From Mycoavidus sp. HKI (GTDB lineage: Bacteria > Pseudomonadota > Gammaproteobacteria > Burkholderiales > Burkholderiaceae): a stretch of 64,000 nt of DNA. The stretch lies in the NCBI RefSeq assembly GCF_020023735.2, contig NZ_CP076444.2, positions 387,501 through 451,500 of the forward strand, in the 5' to 3' direction. The position numbers and the translations under genes were made by a program. This document shows, piece by piece, positions 30,895 to 40,812 of this stretch. Numbering within the stretch: the stretch's first letter is position 1; the number at the start of each line of letters is the position of its first letter. Below the pieces are notes generated by a model. The model made no database searches and was not told the DNA's origin. It was given only the letters and a program-made list of their open reading frames with translations.

Positions 30895-32355
30895 ATGTCA
30901 ATATTAATATTTGCGATTGCTGGTATAGGATTCGCCCTCGTGCTGATCGTTGTGTTGATGCTTTTTATGCGGCTCAGCATACGTGCTCAGTTGATCGCAT
31001 TGCGCACGCGGCTGGACGATATATATAATGCACAATCCCATGCTAGTGAGTGCCTTGAGCGCGAATTACGTAGCGATGTGACTGAAACTGCACGCATGAC
31101 GCGCGTAGAGTTAAATACGGGACTCGCTCAATTCCAGCAAAGTTTGTCTGCACAGTTGACCAGTATTGCTACCTTGCAAAACAATCAAATCGATTCTTTT
31201 GGGCAACAGCTCGCAAAGCTGACCGCGAGCAATACCACTCAGCTTGAAGCCATGCGATACAGCGTGCAGCAACAGGCCCAGCAGGCGCGTGAGGAACAAG
31301 GCGTAGCTCTTAAACGCTTTAGCGATACGCTTAATCAGCAGTTGTCACAACTCTCTGAAGAAAATAGCCGCCGCATCACCGAAATGCGCGCCACGCTTGA
31401 GCAAAAATTAAAAGATATCGAAACAAATAACGCGTTAAAGCTTGATGAAATGCGTCATGTGGTTGATGAAAAATTACACGCTACCCTTGAGCAGCGGTTA
31501 GGCGAGTCGTTCAAGCTGGTTGGCGAACAGCTTGAACAAGTGTATCGCGGGCTTGGTGAAATGCAAACGCTTGCAACCGGCGTTGGCGATCTGAAAAAAG
31601 TTCTGACCAATGTGAAAACACGCGGTACTTGGGGTGAAGTGCAGCTTGGCGCATTGCTTGAGCAGGTATTAACTCCTGAGCAATATGCTAAGAATGTGGT
31701 CACGGTGCCTGGTAGCAGTGAGCACGTGGAGTTTGCGCTACGCTTACCTGGCCGTTACGATAACGTAGCGGATGCGAGCGGTCTGACTACGCCGGTTTGG
31801 TTGCCGATTGATGCAAAATTTCCTCGTGCCGATTATGAGCGTTTAATCGATGCTCAAGAGTTCGCAGATCCGGTGGCACTTGAAGAAGCATCGCGCGCAT
31901 TGGATGTATGCGTGCGCCAAGCGGCGCGAACGATTGCGCAAAAATACCTTGCGCCACCGCATACAACTGATTTTGGCATACTTTTTCTGCCGACAGAAGG
32001 ACTCTATGCGGAAGTGCTGCGCCGTCCAGGGCTAAGCGATGCTTTACAGCGCGACTACCGGATCACTGTTGCGGGGCCTACTACCTTGACGGCATTACTG
32101 AACAGCTTGCAAATGGGGTTTCGTACCTTGGCCATAGAAAAGCGTTCGAGTGAGGTGTGGCGAGTGTTGGGGGCAGTGAAAACTGAATTTATGAAGTTTG
32201 GCGAAGTTTTGGCCAAGACGAAGTCACAATTAGAAACGGTCACGCGTTCAATTGAGGCGGCTGAAACACGTACCCGTGTTATGCATAAACAGCTACGTAC
32301 GGTTGAGGCGCTACCGAGCGAGTCTGCGGCTCAGTTGTTGATGGACACTGAGTAA
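30895..32355 (+). CDS. rmuC: DNA recombination protein RmuC
   Basis: Protein of 486 residues: one N-terminal transmembrane helix (about 5-25), a long coiled coil (about 35-210, rich in QL/QQ heptads), and the C-terminal RmuC domain (about 230-430) with KTRGTWGEVQLGALLEQ, WLPIDAKFPRADYERL and TEGLYAEVLRRPGL. The domain is a PD-(D/E)XK-like nuclease fold; the family limits DNA inversions at short inverted repeats in E. coli. The DAKFP motif carries the catalytic Asp/Lys pair. Ends 3 bases before the opposed small membrane protein gene. Confidence 0.95.
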   Translation: MSILIFAIAGIGFALVLIVVLMLFMRLSIRAQLIALRTRLDDIYNAQSHASECLERELRSDVTETARMTRVELNTGLAQFQQSLSAQLTSIATLQNNQIDSFGQQLAKLTASNTTQLEAMRYSVQQQAQQAREEQGVALKRFSDTLNQQLSQLSEENSRRITEMRATLEQKLKDIETNNALKLDEMRHVVDEKLHATLEQRLGESFKLVGEQLEQVYRGLGEMQTLATGVGDLKKVLTNVKTRGTWGEVQLGALLEQVLTPEQYAKNVVTVPGSSEHVEFALRLPGRYDNVADASGLTTPVWLPIDAKFPRADYERLIDAQEFADPVALEEASRALDVCVRQAARTIAQKYLAPPHTTDFGILFLPTEGLYAEVLRRPGLSDALQRDYRITVAGPTTLTALLNSLQMGFRTLAIEKRSSEVWRVLGAVKTEFMKFGEVLAKTKSQLETVTRSIEAAETRTRVMHKQLRTVEALPSESAAQLLMDTE

Positions 32356-32357
32356 GC

Positions 32358-32642
32358 TTAGGCACTGATGTCATCCAGCGTGATCTCAATGCCGCCAACA
32401 TACGAGGATACCCAGTTATAGATTTGGCACGCGAGCCATAAGAGCACAAAACCAACGGCAGCATTGATTAATAGTGCGCTAAGGAGCGTACTTATTTCAA
32501 ATACGCCATAGCGCATGTAAGCTATTACCGCGCCCAATAAGACAATCGGTACCGAGAAAGTCAAGTAAATCAGGATCAAAGCTTTTGCAGCTTGGCCCGG
32601 TGCAATATAGGAGATTTGCTTTTTCATAGGGTATTTTGTCAT
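32358..32642 (-). CDS. Small two-helix membrane protein, DUF3566-like
   Basis: Protein of 94 residues with a cytoplasmic start (KKQISYIAPGQAAK), two transmembrane helices (about 21-43 and 53-75) and a C-terminal tail VGGIEITLDDI. The pattern, in particular ISYIAPxQAxK plus the GGIEI/L tail, recurs in short Burkholderiaceae proteins of unknown role and recalls the actinobacterial DUF3566 domain, though that link is tentative. GGGGAG lies upstream of the first ATG. I cannot assign a function. Confidence 0.75.
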   Translation of the reverse strand: MTKYPMKKQISYIAPGQAAKALILIYLTFSVPIVLLGAVIAYMRYGVFEISTLLSALLINAAVGFVLLWLACQIYNWVSSYVGGIEITLDDISA

Positions 32643-32693
32643 ATCAGGAAACTCCCCTTTAGGTTGAGAATTTTTTATATATTACCGAAATTT

Positions 32694-33548
32694 TTAGGCT
32701 TTGAGGCCGCCACTGGCCCGCTCGATTTGAGCCAGATCGCGCACTGAGCGAACCGTGCTAAAACCGTGCGCAATGAGTTGGATGCGTATCGCAGCCGCTT
32801 GATCATAGCCGTGCTCAAGCCATAGCATACCGTCGTTTGTAAGCCAGGCGCTGGCTTGGGCGATGATTGTGTGCAGGGCGGTGAGGCCGTTTGCTTGATC
32901 GGTCAGGGCCTGTCGAGGTTCAAAGCGTAGATCGCCTTGGGTTAAATGTGGGTCGTGAGCGGCGATATAGGGAGGATTGCTGACAATAACATTAAAACGC
33001 TCATGCTGTGGCAGCGCTTTATACCAGTCGCCAGCTGCAAAATGGAGAGGGCCGCCCGGCCGGTCAACGGGCAATAGGTGGTGGGCATTCCATTGGGCAA
33101 TGGTCAGCGCTGCGTCTGAGCGGTCCGTGGCCGTGATGATCGCATCAGGCCGTTGGTGCGCAATGGCAATCGCAATCGCGCCGCTGCCGGTACCTAAATC
33201 GAGCACCCGTGGCGCATCGATTGATGCAATCGCGGCCAGGGCTAACTCAACCAGTAATTCTGTTTCTGGGCGTGGAATAAGCACCGCCGGGGTGATGCGA
33301 AAGTTCAATCCAAAGAATTCCCGCTGCTCAATGAGCTGTGCGATAGGTTCGCCGGCGATGCGGCGTTCTTCAAGTGCATGAAAGGCCACCACTTGGTCCA
33401 CTAGCAGTCTCTGAGAGGCCCGCGTGATCAGTTCAGTGCGTTGCCAGCCAAGCACGTGAGCCAACAGGACACGTGCATCAATCGCATCAAGCGGCGACGC
33501 GCGTAGGAGTTGGCCTGGGGTGGTTGCCGGCGGGATTTTGGGCGGCAT
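32694..33548 (-). CDS. prmC: Peptide chain release factor N5-glutamine methyltransferase
   Basis: SAM-dependent methyltransferase of 284 residues that methylates the Gln of the GGQ motif of release factors. The N-terminal helical domain binds the release factor (about 1-85); the catalytic Rossmann domain has VLDLGTGSGAIAIAIA (SAM binding) and the diagnostic NPPY (VSNPPYIA, about residue 187). Its start overlaps the stop of prfA by one base (TAATG), so the enzyme and its substrate are translationally coupled. Confidence 0.95.
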   Translation of the reverse strand: MPPKIPPATTPGQLLRASPLDAIDARVLLAHVLGWQRTELITRASQRLLVDQVVAFHALEERRIAGEPIAQLIEQREFFGLNFRITPAVLIPRPETELLVELALAAIASIDAPRVLDLGTGSGAIAIAIAHQRPDAIITATDRSDAALTIAQWNAHHLLPVDRPGGPLHFAAGDWYKALPQHERFNVIVSNPPYIAAHDPHLTQGDLRFEPRQALTDQANGLTALHTIIAQASAWLTNDGMLWLEHGYDQAAAIRIQLIAHGFSTVRSVRDLAQIERASGGLKA

Positions 33549-34630
33549 TAATTGGCGTCTCCCAGCGCGGCGAGCAAATCTGCCTGATGTTCGCTAATCA
33601 GCGTGTTAATGAGATCATCCAGATCCCCATCCATCAACGCTTCAAGTTTATGGAGCGTTAGATTAACCCGGTGATCGGTCATTCTGCCCTGTGGGAAATT
33701 ATACGTGCGAATGCGTTCTGAGCGATCTCCCGAGCCAATCAAGCGCTTGCGCGTTGCCGCCTCTTTTGCTTGCTGCTCATGGTAGCGTTGGTCCTGAATG
33801 CGCGCAGCGAGCACTTTTAGGGCGCGGTCCTTATTTTTATGTTGTGAACGATCATCCTGGCACTCAACGACAATCCCGCTTGGTAGATGCGTGATGCGGA
33901 CTGCTGAATCGGTTTTATTAATGTGCTGGCCGCCGGCGCCCGATGCGCGGTAAGTATCGATGCGTAGGTCAGCGGGATTGATTTCAACTTCGCCTAAGTC
34001 GTCGGCTTCTGGCATGACCGCTACCGTACAAGCAGAGGTGTGAATTCGTCCCTGCGCCTCGGTTTCTGGCACGCGTTGCACGCGATGTCCACCCGATTCA
34101 AATTTCAAACGTGAATAAGCGCCTTGACCGATGATCCGGATAATGACTTCTTTATAGCCTCCCAGTTCGGAGGGGTTTTCAGAGATGACTTCGACTTGCC
34201 AGCGTTTGCGTTCTGCATAGCGCAGATACATGCGCAGCAGCGTGCCAGCAAACAGCGCACTTTCATCACCGCCGGCTCCTGCGCGAAGTTCCAGAAAAAT
34301 ATTGCGCTCGTCGTTAGGGTCTTTAGGCAAGAGCATGGTTTGCAGTTCTGCCTCAAGCTGCGCCATGCGTGAGCGAGCATTGTGCAACTCGTCTTCAGCA
34401 AATGAGCGCATAGTCGCGTCCGCGAGCATTTCTTGCGCGGTTTGTTCATCAGTTAGGGCATGCTGCCATTGTGCATAATGTTCAACTAATGGCGCTAGCT
34501 CGGCATGCTCGCGCGTGAGTTTTCGGTATTGATCAAGGTCCGAAGTCACGCCTTCTTTGCTGAGTAATTGGTTTAATTCCTTAAGCCGCTGCGAGAGCTG
34601 CTCAAGTTTGTACTGCATACTTTGTTTCAT
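33548..34630 (-). CDS. prfA: Peptide chain release factor 1
   Basis: Release factor RF1, 360 residues, recognising UAA and UAG stop codons in the ribosome. The PxT-type anticodon mimic lies in the middle domain ([16 protein letters not shown]), and the catalytic GGQ is in [16 protein letters not shown] (about residue 235). The start MKQSMQ matches the usual Burkholderia start MKxSMQ. In relatives hemA usually precedes prfA; here the upstream gene is the PIN-PhoH gene, and hemA is not in the window. Confidence 0.96.
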   Translation of the reverse strand: MKQSMQYKLEQLSQRLKELNQLLSKEGVTSDLDQYRKLTREHAELAPLVEHYAQWQHALTDEQTAQEMLADATMRSFAEDELHNARSRMAQLEAELQTMLLPKDPNDERNIFLELRAGAGGDESALFAGTLLRMYLRYAERKRWQVEVISENPSELGGYKEVIIRIIGQGAYSRLKFESGGHRVQRVPETEAQGRIHTSACTVAVMPEADDLGEVEINPADLRIDTYRASGAGGQHINKTDSAVRITHLPSGIVVECQDDRSQHKNKDRALKVLAARIQDQRYHEQQAKEAATRKRLIGSGDRSERIRTYNFPQGRMTDHRVNLTLHKLEALMDGDLDDLINTLISEHQADLLAALGDAN

Positions 34631-34705
34631 AAAAATTAGGTGAGGGCAAGCGGGTGGTTTTTTATCATGAGGCTTTTATCTGCTTGGGTATCTCAATAAA
34701 ATTGT

Positions 34706-36358
34706 TTAAAGGATTTCCGACGCATGGTCCGCTAGGCGAGATCGTTCGCCGCGTGCGAGCGTAACGTGACCGTTATGTTGCCAGCCTTTGAAGCGATCTA
34801 CGACATAAGTCATGCCAGAACTGCCTTCAGTCAGATAAGGGGTGTCAATTTGTGCGATATTGCCTAGGCAAACAATTTTGGTGCCGGGTCCGGCGCGGGT
34901 GATGAGCGTTTTCATCTGCTTGGGCGTTAAATTTTGTGCTTCATCAATGATCAGGTATTTGCTGACAAAAGTGCGTCCCCGCATAAAACTCATACTCTTA
35001 AATTTTAGTCGTGAACGAATCAGATCTTGAGTTGCTGCTCGGCCCCATTCGCCCACACTGCTATCTGTTTTCTGGAGAACTTCCAGGTTGTCGTCAAAGG
35101 CGCCCATCCAGGGCAGCATTTTTTCTTCTTCAGTGCCTGGCAAAAAACCAATATCCTCACCTACTGGCACGGTCGCCCGGGTAACGATAATTTCGTTATA
35201 ACGCTTGTCATCAAGCACCTGCACTAAACCCGCTGCCAGCGCGATTAAAGTCTTACCCGTACCTGCTTGACCTAACAAGGTGACAAAATCAACGTCTGGG
35301 TCCATCAGCAAATTTAAGGCAAAGTTTTGTTCGCGGTTGCGTGCCGTGATGCCCCACACATTATTTTTATAATGGTTATAGTCGCGCAAGGTTTGTAAAA
35401 GCGCAGTTTTGCCATTAATTTCACGTACCTGTGCGTGTAACCCTAGTTCGCCGTTATTGGGCTCAAAATAAACAAATTGGTTAATGAGGAATGATGCGCA
35501 TTGTGGGCCGGTGATTCTGTAAAGCGTGGTGCCGGTCTTCGTATCTTGCCAGCTTTCCATGCCTTTACCATGGGTGCTCCAAAAGTCAGGCGCCAGCGCC
35601 AACATGCCGGAATACAGAAGATCTTTGTCTTCAAGCACCTGATCATTGAAATAATCTTCAGCCGGTAAGCCAAGTGCATGCGCTTTAATACGCATGTTGA
35701 TGTCTTTTGACACCAAGATAACCTGTTGCTCAGGATGCTTATTTTGTAGAGCATAGACAACGCTAAGGATCTGATTATCTGCCTTACCAGGGGGTAAACC
35801 ATCAATTGGGGCAAAGGGTTGCAGCTGCGTTTGGAAAAAAAGATGGCCGCCGGCTTCACGATGTCCAAGGCGTGCCAAAGGGATACCGGTAGTGAGCAAA
35901 TTACTGGCATTGGCGACCAATGCGTCGAGCGTGCGGCTTGCTTGACGCGCGTTGCGGGCGACTTCCGACATGCCTTTTTTGTGGTCATCAAGCTCTTCGA
36001 GCGTCATCATTGGCAGATAAATGTCGTGCTCTTCGAAGCGAAATAGGCTTGAAGGATCGTGCATTAAGACATTGGTATCCAGCACAAAAAGTTTACGAGC
36101 AAGATTGGCTGACGTTTGCTGATGAGCCGGCTGAGCGCCACGCGTGCGGCGGCGGGGCGGCGTGTTGGCGGCAAGAGGCGCCGGCGTGCTGTTTGGGGGC
36201 CGTGGCACAGAGGCAACACTGGGCGCAGGCGCCGCTTTTTCTTTTTGGGGCTGTTTTACCGTATCTTTTTGGGGTTGTTTTACAGTACGAGCCTTGGCTT
36301 GATACGTGTCAAGCGGTAATTGGCTACCAAGTTTGGTTGGCGCGGTCGGCAAAGGCAT
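34706..36358 (-). CDS. PIN domain / PhoH-like ATPase fusion (YlaK type)
   Basis: Protein of 550 residues with an N-terminal low-complexity region (about 1-85, including a duplicated VKQPQK), a PIN ribonuclease domain (about 87-230, starting FVLDTNVLMHDP and including MTLEELDDHKKG) and a PhoH ATPase domain (about 320-550) with Walker A LGQAGTGKTLIALAAG and Walker B KYLIIDEAQNLTPKQ. PIN-PhoH proteins are thought to be RNA helicase-nucleases that act in RNA processing. The acidic PIN residues are present. The gene lies in a minus-strand series with bcp upstream and prfA downstream. Confidence 0.93.
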   Translation of the reverse strand: MPLPTAPTKLGSQLPLDTYQAKARTVKQPQKDTVKQPQKEKAAPAPSVASVPRPPNSTPAPLAANTPPRRRTRGAQPAHQQTSANLARKLFVLDTNVLMHDPSSLFRFEEHDIYLPMMTLEELDDHKKGMSEVARNARQASRTLDALVANASNLLTTGIPLARLGHREAGGHLFFQTQLQPFAPIDGLPPGKADNQILSVVYALQNKHPEQQVILVSKDINMRIKAHALGLPAEDYFNDQVLEDKDLLYSGMLALAPDFWSTHGKGMESWQDTKTGTTLYRITGPQCASFLINQFVYFEPNNGELGLHAQVREINGKTALLQTLRDYNHYKNNVWGITARNREQNFALNLLMDPDVDFVTLLGQAGTGKTLIALAAGLVQVLDDKRYNEIIVTRATVPVGEDIGFLPGTEEEKMLPWMGAFDDNLEVLQKTDSSVGEWGRAATQDLIRSRLKFKSMSFMRGRTFVSKYLIIDEAQNLTPKQMKTLITRAGPGTKIVCLGNIAQIDTPYLTEGSSGMTYVVDRFKGWQHNGHVTLARGERSRLADHASEIL

Positions 36359-36387
36359 GGTCTTCCTTGATATTCAGTACATAGATT

Positions 36388-36879
36388 TTACGCTTTTGCG
36401 AGCGCTTGCACAGCGTGTAATACTTCCTCAACGTGTCCCGGTACTTTGACGCCGCGCCATAAGTGGCGCAAGATGCCTTGCGTATCGAGCAAGAAGGTCG
36501 AGCGTTCGATGCCTCGCACTTCTTTACCATACATGTTTTTGAGCTTAATGACGTCAAACAGCGAGCAGAGTTCTTCTTGCGCATCTGAAATCAAGATAAA
36601 GGGCAAATTGTGCTGGGTTTTAAAATTCTGATGAGATTTTAAGCTGTCACGAGAAATGCCGATAATTTCGGTGTTTGCTTGGCTAAATTGGGCATAAGCA
36701 TCCCGGAAATCCTGACTCTCGGTGGTACAGCCTGGGGTGTTGTCTTTAGGATAAAAGTACAGCACCAGATTTTTCCCACGTAGGCTGCTGAGCGAGAGTT
36801 CGCCGTCTAATCCGGTTAAGGTACTGCTAATAGCGGCTGCACTGAATTCTGGCACGGCTTGATGAAGAGCGACGGACAT
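36388..36879 (-). CDS. bcp: Peroxiredoxin, Bcp/PrxQ type
   Basis: Thiol peroxidase of 163 residues that reduces hydrogen and organic peroxides. The peroxidatic Cys is in YPKDNTPGCTTESQDFRD (about residue 48). The Cys five residues later found in E. coli Bcp is absent; a Cys in EELCSLFDV is at the place of the resolving Cys in PrxQ proteins whose second Cys lies in helix 3. The start at 36879 has GGAG upstream; a longer reading would run into the ArnD-like gene. It is downstream of the arn genes on the same strand. Confidence 0.93.
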   Translation of the reverse strand: MSVALHQAVPEFSAAAISSTLTGLDGELSLSSLRGKNLVLYFYPKDNTPGCTTESQDFRDAYAQFSQANTEIIGISRDSLKSHQNFKTQHNLPFILISDAQEELCSLFDVIKLKNMYGKEVRGIERSTFLLDTQGILRHLWRGVKVPGHVEEVLHAVQALAKA

Positions 36880-36923
36880 CAAAATTCTCCTGTTTTTACG
36901 TTGCGATAAGACAACAGTTTGGG

Positions 36924-37829
36924 TTAGGGCTGCACAATCAATTCGCCAGAGCGTCCAGGGACTTCCCCCCAACTGACAGGGTGCAAGGGTAATCTATCGA
37001 GCTTAAGCGTTGCATAATAATCAGCCAAGGCAACTAATGAGTGGCCTTGTGCGCGCCAACCAGCAAGCAGTTCGGCAAAAGCCGGCGCGAGTTTTTGCCC
37101 TTCTAATTCTGCATGTAGGGTGAAGACTTGAGCCGTATCCTGACCGGCTTGTTCTGGCTCAGTCAGCGCGAGCAATTGGCGCACGACTTCAGCCGCGCTG
37201 GCACCATTGACCCCTAATTTCTCATCGAAGGTGGGCAAGGTTGTTGGCAGTTGGACATGGGCTAGCGGCTGGCCACCCAGCGTTGGCCGGTATGGACTGT
37301 GGCCGCGGCCGTCGGACGCATAGGCCATCTGCCAAGCGTCAATTTGGGCAAAAGCAGATTCATTCATTTGCCAGCCGGCGGCGCCGTGAGTCGCTGGCGC
37401 TGAGCCAAAAATTTCTATAAAGCGCGCGTAGCTTTTTTGCATCTGGGCTAGCGTCCAGTCACGTTCGCGCTGACGCACATTGTCTTGCCAGCGGACATGA
37501 TCCCAGGTGTGAATGCCACATTCAAAACCAGCATCGCGCACGGCGCGCATTTCAGCTGCTGCTCGGCGGCCAATATCTGGGCCGGGTAACAATACGCCAT
37601 ACAAGAGGGTTTTTAAACCATAGTGTTCGAGCACTGAAGTGCGTGATACTTTTTTTAAAAAGCCTGGGCGTAGCGCCCGACGCAATGCCCAGCCGGTATG
37701 ATCCGGACCCAGGCTAAACAAGAAGGTCGCCCGCGCGTTAGCGCGCTCTAATAAACGAGCGAGCGCTGGCACGCCTTCACGCGTGCCGCGCAACGTATCA
37801 ACGTCGATTTTGAGGGCGATCTGAGCCAC
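36924..37829 (-). CDS. arnD: ArnD-like polysaccharide deacetylase (undecaprenyl-phosphate Ara4FN deformylase)
   Basis: NodB-type carbohydrate esterase of 301 residues. It starts with the metal-binding Asp pair (LKIDVDTLRGTREG), followed by the zinc-binding HxxxH-like segment (CGIHTWDHVRW, about residues 115-125) and GAAGWQMNESAF. In the L-Ara4N pathway ArnD removes the formyl group from undecaprenyl-phosphate-Ara4FN on the inner membrane before transfer to lipid A. The gene follows the split arnA genes (12-base gap), confirming the assignment. Probably a periplasm-facing enzyme, though no clear signal peptide is seen. Confidence 0.9.
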   Translation of the reverse strand: MAQIALKIDVDTLRGTREGVPALARLLERANARATFLFSLGPDHTGWALRRALRPGFLKKVSRTSVLEHYGLKTLLYGVLLPGPDIGRRAAAEMRAVRDAGFECGIHTWDHVRWQDNVRQRERDWTLAQMQKSYARFIEIFGSAPATHGAAGWQMNESAFAQIDAWQMAYASDGRGHSPYRPTLGGQPLAHVQLPTTLPTFDEKLGVNGASAAEVVRQLLALTEPEQAGQDTAQVFTLHAELEGQKLAPAFAELLAGWRAQGHSLVALADYYATLKLDRLPLHPVSWGEVPGRSGELIVQP

Positions 37830-37840
37830 TGAACGGTCAA

Positions 37841-38884
37841 CTAGGCAGTTAGAGTGTGTGCTTCGGCAGCATGGCTGCGGTAGGCGTTGAAAATTTTGCG
37901 CAAGGCCGCATCCATGCCAATGGTGGGCTTCCAGTTAAGTTCAGCGCTGGTGTTATCAATGCTTGGCACGCGATTTTGTACATCTTGATAGCCGTCGCCA
38001 TAGTATGCGCCTGACGAAGTTTCAACCAGCTTGACTTGCTCTGCGTTAGCCGCGTATTCGGGAAACTCAGCGGCGAGTTTGAGCATCATCTGCGCGAGTT
38101 CTCGCACTGAGAAATTGTTCTTAGGGTTGCCAATATTGTAGATTTTGCCAAGCGCCACGTCGGCCGGGTTCTCAATCATGCGCACGAGGGCGTCAATGCC
38201 ATCATCAATATCCGTAAAAGCACGTTTTTGCAGGCCGCCATCGACTAGATTGATGGCCTCGCCACGCAAGATATGGCCGAGGAATTGAGTCACCACGCGT
38301 GAGCTACCTTCTTTCTGGGTGTGGATTGAGTCGAGTCCAGGGCCAATCCAGTTGAACGGCCGAAACAAAGTAAAGCGCAATCCTTCTTGCATACCGTAGG
38401 CCCAAATCACACGATCCATCAATTGCTTTGAGCAAGCATAGATCCACCGTGGTTTATTAATTGGACCATAGGTGAGAGCTGAGCTTTGCGGATCGAATTC
38501 GCTGTCCGCGCACATGCCATAGACTTCTGAGGTTGACGGAAAGACGAGATGTTTGCCGTATTTAACGGCTGAGCGAACGATGGGTAAATTGGCTTCAAAA
38601 TCCAGCTCAAATACACGCAATGGCTGTTTGACATAAGTCGCAGGCGTAGCAATCGCAACCAGCGGCAGAATCACGTCGCATTTGCGGATATGGTATTCAA
38701 CCCATTCTTTATTGATCGTGATATCGCCTTCAAAGAAATGCATTCTCTCGTGTTGAGTGAGATCCCCCAGGCGATCCGCCTGCATATCCATACCAAACAC
38801 TTCCCAATCGGTTGTGCTGAGAATACGCTTAGATAAATGATGGCCAATGAAGCCATTGACACCCAAAATGAGAACTTTTTTCAT
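37841..38884 (-). CDS. UDP-glucuronate decarboxylase (ArnA C-terminal domain, stand-alone)
   Basis: Extended SDR enzyme of 347 residues corresponding to the C-terminal half of E. coli ArnA, which oxidises and decarboxylates UDP-glucuronic acid to UDP-4-keto-pentose. NAD-binding: [15 protein letters not shown]; characteristic segments [17 protein letters not shown] and [11 protein letters not shown]; active site Tyr/Lys in [11 protein letters not shown]; then [17 protein letters not shown]. The formyltransferase half is encoded by the next gene upstream, so ArnA is split here, as in other Burkholderia. Ends 11 bases before arnD-like. Confidence 0.93.
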   Translation of the reverse strand: MKKVLILGVNGFIGHHLSKRILSTTDWEVFGMDMQADRLGDLTQHERMHFFEGDITINKEWVEYHIRKCDVILPLVAIATPATYVKQPLRVFELDFEANLPIVRSAVKYGKHLVFPSTSEVYGMCADSEFDPQSSALTYGPINKPRWIYACSKQLMDRVIWAYGMQEGLRFTLFRPFNWIGPGLDSIHTQKEGSSRVVTQFLGHILRGEAINLVDGGLQKRAFTDIDDGIDALVRMIENPADVALGKIYNIGNPKNNFSVRELAQMMLKLAAEFPEYAANAEQVKLVETSSGAYYGDGYQDVQNRVPSIDNTSAELNWKPTIGMDAALRKIFNAYRSHAAEAHTLTA

Positions 38885-38935
38885 GAAATCAAAAACAAGA
38901 AATATGGAGAGGCATCTAAAGAGAGCATCCGTAGG

Positions 38936-39850
38936 CTAAGTATTCGTCATCTCTGTGAGCTCAGCCGAGCTAATAGAGCGTCCTTGGTGCTGCAAATCGT
39001 GAATAGCAATAGCACGGCCATCGCCGCATATGCCAAATAGCGTATTATCCACTATCTGTAGGCCTGGCGGCAAATCAGGGCAGGTTAACTGATCAACTGC
39101 GACGAGCCGGGCGCGGGCAATGACGAGGCGTTTGCCATTTATTTCAGTAAAGGCGCCAGGGTAAGGCGGGGCCACCGCGCGAATTAAATTATAGACCGTC
39201 TGTGCGGGCTGGCGCCAGTCGATACGCCCGTCTTCGGGTTTACGGGCGCCGAAATAACTGCCATTGGCGAGAATGTTTGGCAGCCGAGGCGCTGTGCCTG
39301 AAAGTAATGCCGGTAAACTATTCCATAGCGTTTGCTCGGCGGCAACGGTGACTTTATCGAAGACTTGGGCTGCGGTGTCATCCGGTAAGATAGGCACAGC
39401 CGTTTGGGCCACGATCGCGCCCGCGTCAGGTTTGGCGGTCATTTCATGTAGTGTCGCGCCAGTTTGCGTTTCACCCTGCACGATGGCCCAGTTGACGGGT
39501 ACGCGGCCGCGATATTTCGGTAAAAGTGAGCCATGCATATTAAATGCGCCTTGGCGCGCCAGTGCCAGCAGTTCAGGGCTTAGCATCTGCCGATAATAAA
39601 AAGAAAAAATAAAATCGGCGTTGGCGGCGCGTACCGCTGCGAGTAGTTCGTTGGCATGTCCATCTGTGGGCATGAGAGTGGGCAGTCGGTGTTCGGCTGC
39701 GAGCGCAGCAACGCTGTCAAACCAGATATTTTCAGCCGGATTATCTTGATGCGTTACGACCAAGGCCACTTCCACGCCGCGCGCCAGCAACACTTGCAAA
39801 CAACGCACCCCAACTTGATGATAGGCGAAGACAACAGCGCGCACGGTCAT
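38936..39850 (-). CDS. UDP-Ara4N formyltransferase (ArnA N-terminal domain, stand-alone)
   Basis: Folate-dependent formyltransferase of 304 residues, matching the N-terminal half of ArnA, which N-formylates UDP-4-amino-4-deoxy-L-arabinose. Catalytic Asn and His lie in FNMHGSLLPKYRGRVPVNWA (about residues 100-104) and the Asp in TAKPDAGAIVAQ. A C-terminal OB-like domain follows (about 205-304). The stop is followed at a short distance by the decarboxylase gene, and the start overlaps the ArnC stop. Formylation makes the pathway irreversible before transfer to the lipid carrier. Confidence 0.93.
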   Translation of the reverse strand: MTVRAVVFAYHQVGVRCLQVLLARGVEVALVVTHQDNPAENIWFDSVAALAAEHRLPTLMPTDGHANELLAAVRAANADFIFSFYYRQMLSPELLALARQGAFNMHGSLLPKYRGRVPVNWAIVQGETQTGATLHEMTAKPDAGAIVAQTAVPILPDDTAAQVFDKVTVAAEQTLWNSLPALLSGTAPRLPNILANGSYFGARKPEDGRIDWRQPAQTVYNLIRAVAPPYPGAFTEINGKRLVIARARLVAVDQLTCPDLPPGLQIVDNTLFGICGDGRAIAIHDLQHQGRSISSAELTEMTNT

Positions 39851-40812
39851 GATTGGCTAGGGGTTGTATGCGTATGATGGTTCGTTTCAAGCATGGTTTG
39901 GACCAAATAACGCGGCCGTGCGCGCACTTGTTGATAGATGCGCCCGATATATTCGCCAAGCAACCCCAACGCAAGAATAATCACCCCAAATAGAAAGAAC
40001 GTAATCGCAAATAGCGTGAATACGCCTTGTACTTCCGCGCCAACGATGAAGCGGCGCACCATCAGCAAGATAAAGAGTGCGGCCGAACCCAGCGACAGGA
40101 AGATGCCGATGAATGATAGCCATTGCAATGGCGCCACCGAGAAACCTGTGACTAGATCGAAATTAAGCCGCATCAGGCTATAAAATGAATATTTCGATGT
40201 GCCAGCAAAGCGCTCTTCATGCGCTACTTCGATTTCTACCGGGCGTTGTGCAAAAGTATAAGCGAGGGCCGGGATAAAAGTATTCAACTCACCGCAGCGA
40301 TTAATGGTATCGACAATATGGCGGCTATAGGCGCGCATCATGCACCCTTGATCTGTCATGCGGATATGCGTGATACGCTCGCGCAGTTGATTCATCGCGC
40401 GTGAGGCTTTACGGCGCCACAGGCTATCTTGCCGCTGATGGCGGATAGTGCCAACATAATCGTGGCCTTCGCGCATTTTTTGCACGAGCTTGCCGATTTC
40501 TTCTGGCGGATTTTGTAAATCGGCATCAAGTGTCACAATGATTTCACCGCGCGCAGCCTCAAAGCCAGCAAGTATGGCCATATGCTGTCCATAGTTGCCG
40601 TTGAGTAAAATCACGCGCGTGTTATCGGGCTGTGCGCGAAACTGGTCAGCGAGTAAGGCTGCCGACTGATCTTGGCTGCCATCGTTCACAAAAATGACTT
40701 CATAGGGTAGCGCGAGCGCGTCCAGGGCTTTATATAGACGATCAAATAATGCGCTAAGCCCAGCTTCTTCGTTATAAACCGGGATAACAACGGATAATTC
40801 AGGTGTTTTCAT
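39847..40812 (-). CDS. arnC: Undecaprenyl-phosphate Ara4FN transferase ArnC
   Basis: Family 2 glycosyltransferase of 321 residues that transfers Ara4FN from UDP to undecaprenyl phosphate at the inner membrane. N-terminal signature SVVIPVYNEEAGL, the metal-binding DxD in TLDADLQNPPEE, then KASRAMNQLRE and two C-terminal transmembrane helices (about 228-255 and 263-290). The start MKTPEL at 40812 overlaps the ArnB stop by four bases (ATGA), and the 3' end overlaps the next gene, so translation is coupled. Assignment rests on the cluster context as well as on the motifs. Confidence 0.92.
   Translation of the reverse strand: MKTPELSVVIPVYNEEAGLSALFDRLYKALDALALPYEVIFVNDGSQDQSAALLADQFRAQPDNTRVILLNGNYGQHMAILAGFEAARGEIIVTLDADLQNPPEEIGKLVQKMREGHDYVGTIRHQRQDSLWRRKASRAMNQLRERITHIRMTDQGCMMRAYSRHIVDTINRCGELNTFIPALAYTFAQRPVEIEVAHEERFAGTSKYSFYSLMRLNFDLVTGFSVAPLQWLSFIGIFLSLGSAALFILLMVRRFIVGAEVQGVFTLFAITFFLFGVIILALGLLGEYIGRIYQQVRARPRYLVQTMLETNHHTHTTPSQS

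Noticed and set aside
36388..36879. Bcp lacking the Cys five residues after the peroxidatic Cys
   Set aside because: A Cys in EELCSLFDV fits the alternative resolving position known in PrxQ proteins, so this is ordinary variation.
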